Made by a program: the position numbers and the translations under genes. From Actinospineispora spinosispora DSM 44797 (GTDB lineage: Bacteria > Actinomycetota > Actinomycetes > Mycobacteriales > Pseudonocardiaceae): DNA of 64,000 nucleotides. Below are positions 42,313-51,107 of the stretch, in pieces; positions within the stretch are counted from its first letter, which is position 1; every line of letters begins with the position of its first letter. Location: NCBI RefSeq assembly GCF_000429025.1, contig NZ_KE386834.1, positions 62,001-126,000 on the forward strand. Reading direction: 5' to 3'. The notes beneath the pieces are model-generated. The model searched no databases, was not told the origin of the DNA, and saw only the letters and a list, made by a program, of their open reading frames with translations.

Positions 42313-43767
42313 TCATTCGGTCGGCGCCCAGTTTCCGTGGAAGCCGTTGGGCACCCGGGACGGCAGGTGCACCGCGCCGACCGTCTCCATCGTCGCCGCG
42401 TCCAGGATGGTCAGGTCGCTGCGGTCGGTCGCGGTGTCGTAGACGAACCCCATGAGCACGCCGTCGTCCTCACCCGCATCCGGGCCGCTGGGGACGAAGA
42501 CGAACTCGCTGCCCCTGCGCTGCGCCCCGAGCTGACGTGCCTCGGTCCGGCCGTTCACCAGGTCGTGCTTGAGGATCGCGTCCCCGGCGTTCGCGCCGGT
42601 GCCGGCCATGGTCTGCATCGCGTAGCCGTAGCGGTGCCGCAGACCCACCAGGCGCTCGTCGACCCTGGGGAACTCCTGCGGCCGGTCGTCGAGCCGGGAC
42701 TCGCGGACCTTGCCGTCCGCCAGGTCGACAGTCCAGCGGTCCAGCGTCGGCTGGCCCTCGTTCGGCCCGTTGAAGTCGCTGGCGAACATCTTGGGGTGCC
42801 GCACGACGTCCAGCACGATGGTCTCGCCCTCGTCGTAGGCGTTGAGCGGGTGGAAGACGTAGCAGGGTTCGACGTCGAACCAGCGCACGTCGGCCGAGTC
42901 GCCCTCGCGGGGCATGACGCCGATGCGGGCCGGGTAGCGCGGGTCCCAGCGGTAGGGCATGCGGCCGTTGCTCGGCACGCTCTTCGCGAGCATCGCGGTG
43001 ATCGGATCGGGCACTTTGACCTTGCCGATGAGCGCCGACATCACCAGCTTCGCCGGTGTCCGGAACGCGCGCGGCATCGGTGCGCCGGCGGCCGCCTGCT
43101 CGGCGTCGAACACCACCGGCAGGTCGTAGAAGATCACGTGGTTCTCGGTGAGGGAGAAGTCGTGCATCATCGGGCTGCCGGTCACCTCGACGTCCACCGT
43201 CCGCCGCGCGCGGCCGTCGGTGCCGATGACCGAGTACTGCACCTTGTTGCCCCACCCGAAGAAGTAGGACACCGCGTGCAGCTCACCGGTACGCGGGTCG
43301 CGCTTGGGGTGCGCGGTGTACCCACCGGGCAGTGTGCCGTCGAAGTCGCAGGTCCCGACCGTGTCGAGCTCGTCGGTCAGCTCGTAGTTGGCCGTGCCGC
43401 CTTCGACCAGCGCCAGCGTTCGCCCGGCGTGGGAGATGATGTTGGTGTTGGCGCCAGTCGAGGCGACCGGGGCGCTCCCGCGCCGGGGTGGCGGCTGTTC
43501 GCCGAGAATCCGGGCGACCGTCTCGGTGCGGATCCAGCGGTTGCGGTACCACTGCGCCTTGCCGTCGCGCAGCCGGACGCCGTGCACCATGCCGTCGCCG
43601 AGGAACCAGTGGTAGGTCGCGGGGTCGACCTCGGAGATCGGGTTGGGGCCGTTGCGCAGGTACCGGCCGTCGAGGTAGTCGGGGATCGTCCCGGTGACCT
43701 GCAGGTCGGTGATCGTCAGTTCTTCCCGGACGGGAGCGAAGTTGCCTTCGAGATAGTCGTTGGCCAT
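42313..43767 (-). CDS. Carotenoid-cleavage-type (RPE65 family) dioxygenase
   Basis: A 484-residue non-haem iron dioxygenase of the carotenoid/stilbene cleavage family. Present are GTIPDYLDGRYLRNGPNP, HWFLGDGMVHGVRL (iron His), TAHPKRDPRTGELHAVSY (His), HDFSLTENHVIFYDLP (His) and NGFHGNWAP at the C terminus (His), giving the four-His iron site. AGGAGA lies 7 nt before ATG 43767. It probably forms one transcript with the SDR downstream and cleaves a carotenoid, stilbene or lignin-derived alkene. Confidence 0.92.
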   Translation of the reverse strand: MANDYLEGNFAPVREELTITDLQVTGTIPDYLDGRYLRNGPNPISEVDPATYHWFLGDGMVHGVRLRDGKAQWYRNRWIRTETVARILGEQPPPRRGSAPVASTGANTNIISHAGRTLALVEGGTANYELTDELDTVGTCDFDGTLPGGYTAHPKRDPRTGELHAVSYFFGWGNKVQYSVIGTDGRARRTVDVEVTGSPMMHDFSLTENHVIFYDLPVVFDAEQAAAGAPMPRAFRTPAKLVMSALIGKVKVPDPITAMLAKSVPSNGRMPYRWDPRYPARIGVMPREGDSADVRWFDVEPCYVFHPLNAYDEGETIVLDVVRHPKMFASDFNGPNEGQPTLDRWTVDLADGKVRESRLDDRPQEFPRVDERLVGLRHRYGYAMQTMAGTGANAGDAILKHDLVNGRTEARQLGAQRRGSEFVFVPSGPDAGEDDGVLMGFVYDTATDRSDLTILDAATMETVGAVHLPSRVPNGFHGNWAPTE

Positions 43768-43811
43768 GACGGTTCTCCTCGGCGAGCGTTCCATAACGTC
43801 GTTTCGATAAC

Positions 43812-43826
43812 TGTAACGCTGTTACA
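43812..43826. promoter_or_regulatory. TetR-type operator palindrome before oxygenase gene
   Basis: TGTAACGCTGTTACA, a perfect 15-bp inverted repeat (6-bp arms, 3-bp centre), 45 bp before the start of the dioxygenase gene. The form is typical of TetR operators; the regulator gene is not adjacent. Confidence 0.55.
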
Positions 43827-43952
43827 AAACAAGCGCAAGAGGGTGCCCAGCTCGCACGGAGGCGCACCACCAGCCCCATTCGGGTCATCTCGCAGAGCGC
43901 GGTGCGGCCCGCGTGCTCGACCAGCAGAACCGCAGCTCACACAGAGGTTCTC

Positions 43953-43988
43953 GACGCCGCACAGAGGCCCCAGCCTCTGTGCGGCGTC
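43953..43988. terminator. Palindromic terminator
   Basis: GACGCCGCACAGAGG (43953-43967) and its reverse complement (43974-43988) around a 6-nt loop, after the TIGR03089-type gene. Confidence 0.65.
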
Positions 43989-44019
43989 GGCGAGGTCTGT
44001 GCGAGCCGGGATCGCGTGG

Positions 44020-44748
44020 TCAGGACAGGCGGTGGGTGACGCGCTCACTGTCGGCTCGGCGGTCCAGGGCGTCGCCCGAGGCGGTGTTGCGGCACTGGAC
44101 CAGGGAAGCGCCCGCCGCCAGGACCGCCAGCGGGACGTCGAGGAGACCGTCTTCGACGGACCAGTCCCGGGTGGTCAGCACCCTGGCGGTGTCGGTGAGC
44201 CCGGCGTTGTCGGCGGCCTTTCGCGCGGCCGTGAGGGTGTCGTCGACCCCGCTGCCGTCCAGCGCGTCACCGGCGGTGCCGTGCTCCGGGGTGAAGAGGT
44301 CGCCGTGCAGCCTGACCTCGGTCGCGTAGTCGACGACCCCGGCGGGAAGGCCCGGTAGCCCGGCCCCGAAAGCGTGCAGTGAGAACGCCACGACGACATC
44401 CGCCCCGGCCGCCAGCGCCACGTCCAGCCGGTCGGCGTCGCAGCAGATCACGTCGGCGCCCTCGGCCGAGGAGACCACCTCGGCTCCGCACCACCAGGCG
44501 CCCAGCAGCACCGACAGCGTCTGCCAGTGCGCCGGCAGCAGTACCGCGACGCGGCCGCCCGGCTCGAGGTCGCACTCGTCGCGCAGCAAATTGGCGGTCT
44601 TCGCCGCCCAGTTGGCCAGCGTCGTCCCGGACAGCTCGATGCGTTCGCCGGTGGCGTCGTCGTAGTAGGTGACCAGGGGACGGGCCGCGTCCCTGGCCAG
44701 GATCGGGCCCAGCAGGGCGTCGGTCAGGGTCGCCGCGCTAGTCGACAC
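44020..44748 (-). CDS. TIGR03089-family protein
   Basis: A 242-residue protein of the actinobacterial TIGR03089 family, resembling the N-terminal part of acyl-CoA synthetases but lacking the AMP-binding C-terminal portion (VTYYDDATGERIELSGTTLANWAAKTANLL, GGRVAVLLPAHWQTLSVLLGAWWCGAEVV). GTG 44748 overlaps the LCP gene by 11 nt. Position equals Rv3268 beside Rv3267. Function unknown. Confidence 0.87.
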   Translation of the reverse strand: MSTSAATLTDALLGPILARDAARPLVTYYDDATGERIELSGTTLANWAAKTANLLRDECDLEPGGRVAVLLPAHWQTLSVLLGAWWCGAEVVSSAEGADVICCDADRLDVALAAGADVVVAFSLHAFGAGLPGLPAGVVDYATEVRLHGDLFTPEHGTAGDALDGSGVDDTLTAARKAADNAGLTDTARVLTTRDWSVEDGLLDVPLAVLAAGASLVQCRNTASGDALDRRADSERVTHRLS

Positions 44749-46231
44749 AGGGGACTCCCTCGGCGGTGATCGGCGGACCGGCGGGCGGCGGGGGCGGTCC
44801 GTCGGACGAGCTACTGGACGACGAGTCGTCGTCGGCGCGGATGTCGGAGGTGGAGAAGCCCGAGGCCAGGTAGACGCGGACGGTGCCGGACGGCACGTCC
44901 TGGTCCTCCTCGGTCGCCACCCCGCCAAGGACCTTGGCGACCTGCTTGCCCGCGTCGGCGTGGCCAGGGGCGTAGTGCACGCTCGAGCTGTCCGGCTCGT
45001 CGATGTTGTCGGCCTTGCCGCGCTTGTAGCCCAGGTCGCTGAGCTTCTCGGCGACCTTGCCCGCCAGCCCGGTGCGCCCGGTGCCGTTGCGGACGTCCAC
45101 CGTGAGGCTGCTCGGCGACACGGCCTCGTCCGCCTTGGCCGAGCCGGACGGCGCGGCGGCCGTGCTGGTGTCGGGTGCCGCGCCGGTCTTCTGTGCCACG
45201 AAATCCCGCACCTGGTCCGGGTCGACCGTCACCACGTCGCCGTGGTCGTTGGTGGTCTGCCCGGTGGTGGGGATGGTCAGGAACTCGATGTTGCCGCCGG
45301 CCAGGTTGGAGGCCTGCCGCGCGAAGCCGAGGATGTCCCAGCCGGAGTCCAGCACGACCGCTTCCTGCGCGGCGTCGATCAGGCCCTGCAGCTTGGTCGG
45401 GCTGGTCAGGGTGCCGGCGGAGAGGATCTTGTGCGCGACCGCGGCCAGAAAGACCTGCTGGCGGCGCATCCGGCTGAAGTCGGACTGCGGCAGCTCGTAG
45501 CGCTGCCGGACGAAGGCCAGCGCCGCGCCGCCGCTGATCGTCTGTGGCCCGGCGGGGAACTTCGCGCCGGAGCGGTACTCGTTGACCGCCTTCTTCAGGC
45601 AGACGTCGACGCCGCCGATGGCATTGGTCAGGCTGAAGAAGCCGAGCAGGTTGACCTCGGCGTAGTGGTCGATCTTGGCGCCGGTGAGCTGCTCGACCGT
45701 CTTGATCAGCTCGGTGCGGCCGGCGGTGCGGCTCTCCCGCTCGACGGTCAGCGCGTCCGAGCCCTTGTTGCGCAGCTTGTTGGCCGCTTCGACGGTCGCG
45801 GCCGGGTACGCTGAGTTGATCTTGTTCTTGCCGTACCCGGGGATGTTGACGTAGCTGTCCCGGGGGATGGAGATGCCGGTCGCCTTGCTGCCGTCGGCCG
45901 GCATGTGCAGCAGGATGATCGTGTCGGAGTTGAGGACGCCGTCCTCCGCGCCGCTGCGCAGCTCGGCGAGGACCTTCTTCGACAGCGGACGACCCTGCGC
46001 GTCGGTCCGGCTGTCCACGCCGACGAGCAGCACGTTGACGTCGGTCCCGGACGGCTTCGTGATGCCGCCGCCGGTGATCACGTCACTGGTCGCCATCCCG
46101 CCGGTCAGGTCGCGATAGAGGTTCCAGCCGATGCCGGTCGCCAGAAGTACGGTCGCCGAGAGCGCCGCGGCCAGAACGCGCAGGCCGATACGGCGTCCCG
46201 AGCGCTCGGTCGGGGCTGGCCGGTTCTCCAC
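44738..46231 (-). CDS. LCP (LytR-CpsA-Psr) cell-wall ligase
   Basis: A 497-residue membrane protein with one N-terminal helix (LRVLAAALSATVLLATGIGW), an LCP catalytic domain (NVLLVGVDSRTDAQG, DTIILLHMPADG, SIPRDSYVNIPG, AGRTELIKTVEQLTG, AFVRQRY) and a LytR_C domain near residues 385-460. It then has a Ser/Pro-rich end. LCP enzymes attach teichoic acid or arabinogalactan to peptidoglycan. GTG 46231 follows AGGAG closely. Divergent from rmlB. Confidence 0.9.
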   Translation of the reverse strand: MENRPAPTERSGRRIGLRVLAAALSATVLLATGIGWNLYRDLTGGMATSDVITGGGITKPSGTDVNVLLVGVDSRTDAQGRPLSKKVLAELRSGAEDGVLNSDTIILLHMPADGSKATGISIPRDSYVNIPGYGKNKINSAYPAATVEAANKLRNKGSDALTVERESRTAGRTELIKTVEQLTGAKIDHYAEVNLLGFFSLTNAIGGVDVCLKKAVNEYRSGAKFPAGPQTISGGAALAFVRQRYELPQSDFSRMRRQQVFLAAVAHKILSAGTLTSPTKLQGLIDAAQEAVVLDSGWDILGFARQASNLAGGNIEFLTIPTTGQTTNDHGDVVTVDPDQVRDFVAQKTGAAPDTSTAAAPSGSAKADEAVSPSSLTVDVRNGTGRTGLAGKVAEKLSDLGYKRGKADNIDEPDSSSVHYAPGHADAGKQVAKVLGGVATEEDQDVPSGTVRVYLASGFSTSDIRADDDSSSSSSSDGPPPPPAGPPITAEGVPCVD

Positions 46232-46295
46232 ACCTCTCCTTACCCTCAAAACATCCTCTGCACCCGCCCGGTGGCGGACATGCCAGACTCCGGGC

Positions 46296-47285
46296 ATGCG
46301 CATCCTGGTCACCGGCGGAGCCGGGTTCATTGGCTCGCATTATGTCCGGAGTGCCCTGACCGGAGGTTATCCAGGCTACGCGGACGCCGAGATCGTGGTG
46401 CTCGACCTGTTGACCTACGCGGGGTCGGAGACCAACCTCGCGGAGGTTTCCGGCTCGCCCCGATACAGGTTCGTCCGGGGTGACATTCGTGATACTGAAC
46501 TGGTCAACGACCTGATGGCCCGAACCGATGTGGTCGTGCACTTCGCCGCCGAGTCGCATGTGGACCGGTCCATCACCGGCGCGGCGGACTTCGTGTCCAC
46601 GAACGTCGGCGGCACCCAGATCCTGTTGCAGTCCGCGCTGGAGCACGAGGTCGGCAAGTTCGTGCACGTCTCCACCGACGAGGTGTACGGCTCCATCTCC
46701 GAAGGCTCCTGGACCGAGGACCACCTGCTGGAACCCAACTCGCCGTACTCGGCGGCCAAGGCGGGGTCGGACCTCATCGCCCGTTCGTACCACCGCACGC
46801 ACGGCCTTCCGGTGTGCATCACCCGGTGCTCGAACAACTACGGGCCCTACCAGTTCCCGGAGAAGGTCATCCCGCTGTTCCTGACCAACCTCATGGACGG
46901 ACGCACGGTGCCGCTGTACGGCGACGGGCTGAACGTGCGGGACTGGCTGCACGTCGACGACCACTGCCGAGGCATCCAGCTGGTCGCCGAGCAGGGCAGG
47001 CCGGGTGAGATCTACAACATCGGTGGCGGGACCGAGCTGTCCAACCGCGAACTGACCGAGCTGCTGCTCGACGCGACCGGCAACGACTGGTCGATGGTCG
47101 AGCCGGTGCAGGACCGGAAGGGGCACGACCGGCGCTACTCGGTCGACATCACCAAGATCAGCACCGAGCTGGGCTACCGGCCGTCGGTGCCGTTCGCCGA
47201 GGGCATCGCCCAGACCGTCGCCTGGTACCGCGACCGCCGCGACTGGTGGGAGCCCAAGCTGGCGCACCGGGCCCCGGTCCGGTGA
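46296..47285 (+). CDS. rmlB: dTDP-glucose 4,6-dehydratase
   Basis: A 329-residue enzyme of the dTDP-rhamnose pathway. TGGAGFIGSHYVR binds NAD; STDEVYGSI, YSAAKAGSDL (Tyr-Lys pair) and SNNYGPYQFPEKVIPL are typical RmlB blocks. It overlaps rmlD by GTGA. No rmlA or rmlC is present in the window. Confidence 0.95.
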   Translation: MRILVTGGAGFIGSHYVRSALTGGYPGYADAEIVVLDLLTYAGSETNLAEVSGSPRYRFVRGDIRDTELVNDLMARTDVVVHFAAESHVDRSITGAADFVSTNVGGTQILLQSALEHEVGKFVHVSTDEVYGSISEGSWTEDHLLEPNSPYSAAKAGSDLIARSYHRTHGLPVCITRCSNNYGPYQFPEKVIPLFLTNLMDGRTVPLYGDGLNVRDWLHVDDHCRGIQLVAEQGRPGEIYNIGGGTELSNRELTELLLDATGNDWSMVEPVQDRKGHDRRYSVDITKISTELGYRPSVPFAEGIAQTVAWYRDRRDWWEPKLAHRAPVR

Positions 47286-48190
47286 GCGGGCGGATCAGCT
47301 GGCTGGTCACCGGAGCCGGCGGCCAGCTCGGCAGCGAGCTGGTGGCGCTGCTGCGCGCCGAGGACGAACACGTCGTCGCGGCGACCCGGGCCGAGCTGGA
47401 CGTCACCGGCGACGGCGTGGCCGACGTGCTGCGGGACTGGGCGCGGACCGCGCACGGCCGTCCGGTGGTGCTGAACGCGGCCGCGTGGACGAACGTGGAC
47501 GCGGCCGAGGCCGAACCCGACGCCGCCGCGGCCGCCAACGTGGACGGGCCCACACGGCTCGCCACCGCCTGTGACGAGCTGTCGGCGACGCTGGTGCACG
47601 TGTCCACCGACTACGTGTTCCCCGGTGTCGTCGACCCCGGATCGGCGCCGCGGCCGTACGAGGTGGACGACCCGGTAGGGCCCCGCACCGTGTACGGCGC
47701 CACGAAGGAAGCCGGCGAACGCGCGGTGCGGGAGCGGGCGCGGCGCCACTACATCGTGCGGACCGCCTGGGTGTACGGCGCGGTCGGCGGCAACTTCGTC
47801 AAGACGATCGCCGCGCTGCGTCACCGCCGCGACACCCTCGACGTGGTGGCCGACCAGATCGGCGGCCCCACGTGGGCGCCGGACCTCGCTGCCGGCCTGG
47901 TGGAGCTGGCGCGCTCGGACGCGCCGCACGGCACCTACCACTGCACCGGTGCCGGTCAGGCCAGCTGGTTCGAGCTGGCCAGGGCGGTGTTCGACGAGGT
48001 GGGCGCCGACCCGGAGCGCATCCGGCCGTGTGACACGGCGGCGTTCCCCCGGCCCGCGCCCCGACCGGCGTACTCGGTGCTGTCCGGTCGATCTTGGTCG
48101 GCGGCCGGTCTCTCGGTACAGCCGCACTGGCGCGACGCTCTCCGTTCGGCCTTCGAGTCAAGCCGTTCGTCGCTCGACACGCCGATCTAG
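47282..48190 (+). CDS. rmlD: dTDP-4-dehydrorhamnose reductase
   Basis: A 302-residue RmlD that makes dTDP-L-rhamnose. It has VTGAGGQLGSELVALL, AAAWTNVDAAE, VSTDYVFPG and YGATKEAGERAV (catalytic Tyr-Lys), and VADQIGGPTWAPDLA. GTG 47282 overlaps rmlB. The rhamnose is needed for the arabinogalactan linker built by the glycosyltransferase at 49557. Confidence 0.94.
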   Translation: MSGRISWLVTGAGGQLGSELVALLRAEDEHVVAATRAELDVTGDGVADVLRDWARTAHGRPVVLNAAAWTNVDAAEAEPDAAAAANVDGPTRLATACDELSATLVHVSTDYVFPGVVDPGSAPRPYEVDDPVGPRTVYGATKEAGERAVRERARRHYIVRTAWVYGAVGGNFVKTIAALRHRRDTLDVVADQIGGPTWAPDLAAGLVELARSDAPHGTYHCTGAGQASWFELARAVFDEVGADPERIRPCDTAAFPRPAPRPAYSVLSGRSWSAAGLSVQPHWRDALRSAFESSRSSLDTPI

Positions 48191-48545
48191 TGACGTGCTT
48201 GCTCTAAAGGCCAGGTGCCGCTACGGCAGGCGGGTGAAAGGTTAACCGGGCCAATACCTTGCGCGAGGACGTTCTCGTTGTGTGAAGCATGGGTCTGGAG
48301 TGGATTTTACTCAGTGTTCTGATGGTCGTGGTCGTCTGGCTCGGCACCGACGCGTGCCGCGAGACCAAGCGATTACACGCCCGACTTGCCCGCGTGCAGC
48401 TACACCGCCCGATCAACACGGCGGGGCACGACTTACTCGACCGGGGCTGACCGTCACTCGTCAGCACCAGCAGAAACCGCCAGCGTTATAAAACAGTAGC
48501 CAATCGGCGTTACCAGCGTCGCCCGAATGGGTAACACTTGCGCTG
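48191..48545. other. Intergenic region with one possible tiny gene
   Basis: About 355 bp between rmlD and the TPR gene. Apart from the possible small ORF at 48289 I see no feature; the part 48485-48545 is comparatively AT-rich and may hold the promoter of the TPR gene. Confidence 0.4.
48289..48450 (+). CDS. Possible small single-span membrane protein
   Basis: A 53-codon frame, ATG to TGA, coding MGLEWILLSVLMVVVVWLG, a hydrophobic helix, followed by a basic Arg/His-rich segment. It contains three TTA leucine codons, which are rare in such genomes and could place it under bldA-type control. No clear ribosome binding site is seen, so this is a weak call. Confidence 0.3.
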   Translation: MGLEWILLSVLMVVVVWLGTDACRETKRLHARLARVQLHRPINTAGHDLLDRG

Positions 48546-49385
48546 ATGGAGGACGAACCGCTCAGTCAACGCGCCCGTGCGCTCCTCGATGACGACGAGG
48601 ACAGGCACGACGAGGCGATCGAAGTCCTGCGCCGCGCCATGGTCGCGCGAGAGCCGTCCGCTGTCGGACTACTCGCCAGGGCCTATCTCGACCGCGGCGA
48701 CCGGCACCGCACGATCGAACTCCTTGCTCCCCGGGTCCGCGCCGGGCAGGCCGACCTCGCGTTGCAGCTCGCCGACGCGCTCGCCAGTACCGGCGACGTG
48801 GACCGTGCCGAGGACGCGTATCGCACCGCCGTCCGCGCAGGTGACGTCGCCGCGATGAACACCTTCGGCGTGTTCCTCCGCCACCGCGGCCGGCTACGCG
48901 AAGCCGAGCTGCTCCTGCGCCGCGCCGCCGACGCGGGCGACGAGATGGCCGTGGTCAACCTCGTCGCCGTCCAATGGGAATCCCACGGCGACCCCCGCAC
49001 CGCACTGCACACCGCACTCGACTGGGCCGACGAGGCGAAACCGAGCACGCTGCTCGGCCTGGGGTTCATCCGGGCCGCACTCGGCCAGTTCGACGAGGCC
49101 GAACGGACCTACCGGCTGGCGGCCAAGCTGGGCGCCTACCGGGGCCACATCGAGCTGGCGCTGTTCCTGCAGGAGGTCCGGGAGGACACCGACGGCGCAG
49201 AAGCCGAACTGCAGACGGCAGAACACGAACAGGAACCCGGCTGGGCCCTGGCCTACGGCCAGTTCCTGGCCGACGTGGGTCGCACGTCCGAGGCCCGCGC
49301 CTACCTGGAGCACGCGGTCCACTGGGGCAGCCTGGAGGCGGCGGACATCATCAGCGAGCTCGACGGCGACCTGGACGACGACTAG
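48546..49385 (+). CDS. Tetratricopeptide-repeat protein
   Basis: A 279-residue all-helical protein of about seven TPR/Sel1-like repeats (for example VDRAEDAYRTAVRAGD, LREAELLLRRAADAGD, FDEAERTYRLAAKLG). It is acidic, has no signal peptide and probably is a cytoplasmic adaptor. A long inverted repeat follows the stop. Confidence 0.82.
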   Translation: MEDEPLSQRARALLDDDEDRHDEAIEVLRRAMVAREPSAVGLLARAYLDRGDRHRTIELLAPRVRAGQADLALQLADALASTGDVDRAEDAYRTAVRAGDVAAMNTFGVFLRHRGRLREAELLLRRAADAGDEMAVVNLVAVQWESHGDPRTALHTALDWADEAKPSTLLGLGFIRAALGQFDEAERTYRLAAKLGAYRGHIELALFLQEVREDTDGAEAELQTAEHEQEPGWALAYGQFLADVGRTSEARAYLEHAVHWGSLEAADIISELDGDLDDD

Positions 49386-49400
49386 TCGGGCGAGTCGGTT

Positions 49401-49470
49401 TTCATGATCACCACCGTCTGGTGGCTGTTTTCGGGCCGCGAAACAGCCGTGAGGCGGTGGTGATCATGAA
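49401..49470. terminator. Long interrupted inverted repeat
   Basis: Outer arms TTCATGATCACCACCG (49401-49416) and reverse complement (49455-49470), with an inner stem GGCTGTTT around CGGCC-type loop. It separates the TPR gene from the glycosyltransferase gene. Confidence 0.6.
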
Positions 49471-49556
49471 ACTGCTTCTGGTGGTCCGCCCGGCACTGTG
49501 TGGCACGGGACAGGCAAAATGGATACACACCCGGCCACCACATAGGGAGCGAGTAA

Positions 49557-50426
49557 GTGTCCTACGGCGAACGGCTTGCGGTTGTGAGCGTGACCTACTC
49601 GCCAGGGGAGTCGCTTGGTGCGTTCCTCGACTCGCTGGTCAAGGCGACCGAGCGCGACTACACCGTGGTGCTCGCCGACAACGGGTCCGTGGACGGCGCG
49701 CCGGAACGTGCCGAACAGGAACGCGACGAGGTGACCCTGCTGCGCATCGGGGAGAACGTCGGCTACGGCAGCGGGGCGAACCGGGGCGTGGCCGAGCTGG
49801 GGCCGGAGTTCGGCTGGATCGTCGTGGCCAACCCGGACGTGGTCTGGCAGCCCGGTTCCCTCGACGAGCTCATCGCCGCGGCGGAACGGACGCCGAGAGC
49901 CGGTGCGCTCGGCCCGCTGATCCGGGGCGGCGACGGTGCCGTCTATCCGTCGGCGCGGTTGTTGCCGTCGCTCGGGCGCGGGATCGGACACGCACTGTTC
50001 GGCAAGGTGTGGCCCGCCAACCCGTGGACCCGTGCGTACCAGCAGTCCGAGACGGTGGTGGAGGAACGCGACGCCGAATGGCTGTCCGGGTCCTGCCTGC
50101 TGCTGCGGCGGACCGCGTTCGACTCGGTCTCCGGGTTCGACTCGCGGTACTTCATGTACTTCGAGGACGTGGACCTCGGTGACCGGCTGGCCAGGGCGGG
50201 CTGGCGCAACCGCTACGTGCCGTCCGCCGAGATCGTGCACACCGGTGGGCACGCGACGACCGCGCACGCCGAGGTGTCGGCCCGCATGCTCGCCGAACAT
50301 CACCGCAGCGCCTACCGCTACCTCGCCGACCGGCACCCCGGGCCGCTGTGGGCGCCGCTGCGGCTGGTGCTGCGCGCGGGGCTCGGCGCCCGTGCCGCGC
50401 TCGCGGTCCGACGAGCCGGTCGTTAG
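49557..50426 (+). CDS. wbbL: Family 2 glycosyltransferase (WbbL-like rhamnosyltransferase)
   Basis: A 289-residue GT2 enzyme. LAVVSVTYSPGESLGAFLDSL, LADNGSVDGAP, GENVGYGSGANRG, ANPDV and YFEDVDLGDRLARAGWR are the nucleotide-sugar and catalytic blocks of WbbL, which adds rhamnose to decaprenyl-PP-GlcNAc. Position after rmlD matches Rv3265c. GTG start. It begins a rightward run with the GNAT gene and manC. Confidence 0.87.
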   Translation: MSYGERLAVVSVTYSPGESLGAFLDSLVKATERDYTVVLADNGSVDGAPERAEQERDEVTLLRIGENVGYGSGANRGVAELGPEFGWIVVANPDVVWQPGSLDELIAAAERTPRAGALGPLIRGGDGAVYPSARLLPSLGRGIGHALFGKVWPANPWTRAYQQSETVVEERDAEWLSGSCLLLRRTAFDSVSGFDSRYFMYFEDVDLGDRLARAGWRNRYVPSAEIVHTGGHATTAHAEVSARMLAEHHRSAYRYLADRHPGPLWAPLRLVLRAGLGARAALAVRRAGR

Positions 50427-50455
50427 TACGTGCAGGCCGCGGTGAGGGGCCTGGG

Positions 50456-51082
50456 ATGACCGCCAGGATCGAGCCGTTACGGGTGCGTGACGCTGCCGCC
50501 GTCGGTCGCCTGCTGGCGGACAGCCACCACGACTACCCCGCCTACCAGGCGCTCTGGCCGAAGCCGGGGGTGCGGGCCAGGGTGCTGCGCGGATACCTGA
50601 CCGCGATCGCGCGGGACGCCGCGGTGTGGGGTGGCGCGGTGCTGGCGAAGGACGGCAGGGACGTGGTCGGTGCGACGCTGTGGCTGCCGCCGGGCCGCTA
50701 CCCGCTGACCTGGTCCCGCAAGCTCAGGATGACCTCCGCCATGCTGCGCATGGTGTCAGCGGGGCCGGCGCGCGCGGCGTCGTTCGCGCTGCTCGGGGCG
50801 CGGATGGCGCGCGGCAACTGGACCGAACCGACCTGGTACCTGCGCGCGATGGGCGTCCATCCGGACGCGCGCAGACGCGGCGTCGGCTCGCTGCTCCTCG
50901 CACCGGTGCTGGCCAGGGCCGACGAGGAGGGTGCCTGGTGCAGGCTGGACATCTCGGACCCGGCCGGTGTGCACTTCCTGCAGCGCTACGGGTTCATGCT
51001 GTGCGGCACCGAGGTCACCGTGCGTGGCCGGGGCGGCGCGGAGTCCGCCTCGTACCTGGCGATGGCGCGACCGCCCGGTTGA
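50456..51082 (+). CDS. GNAT-family N-acetyltransferase
   Basis: A 208-residue acetyltransferase. The acetyl-CoA loop is MGVHPDARRRGVGSLLLAPVL, followed by ISDPAGVHFLQRYGF. It lies between two nucleotide-sugar genes on the same strand but the substrate cannot be told. ATG 50456 follows GGGGCCTGGG, a weak ribosome binding site. Confidence 0.87.
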   Translation: MTARIEPLRVRDAAAVGRLLADSHHDYPAYQALWPKPGVRARVLRGYLTAIARDAAVWGGAVLAKDGRDVVGATLWLPPGRYPLTWSRKLRMTSAMLRMVSAGPARAASFALLGARMARGNWTEPTWYLRAMGVHPDARRRGVGSLLLAPVLARADEEGAWCRLDISDPAGVHFLQRYGFMLCGTEVTVRGRGGAESASYLAMARPPG

Positions 51083-51107
51083 GCGGGTGCCGGTACTGTC
51101 TGCGCGC

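Noticed and set aside
42337..44358. A 673-codon rightward frame opposite the dioxygenase gene
   Set aside because: It is a GC-driven antisense frame with no domain; the opposite strand has an intact RPE65-family protein.
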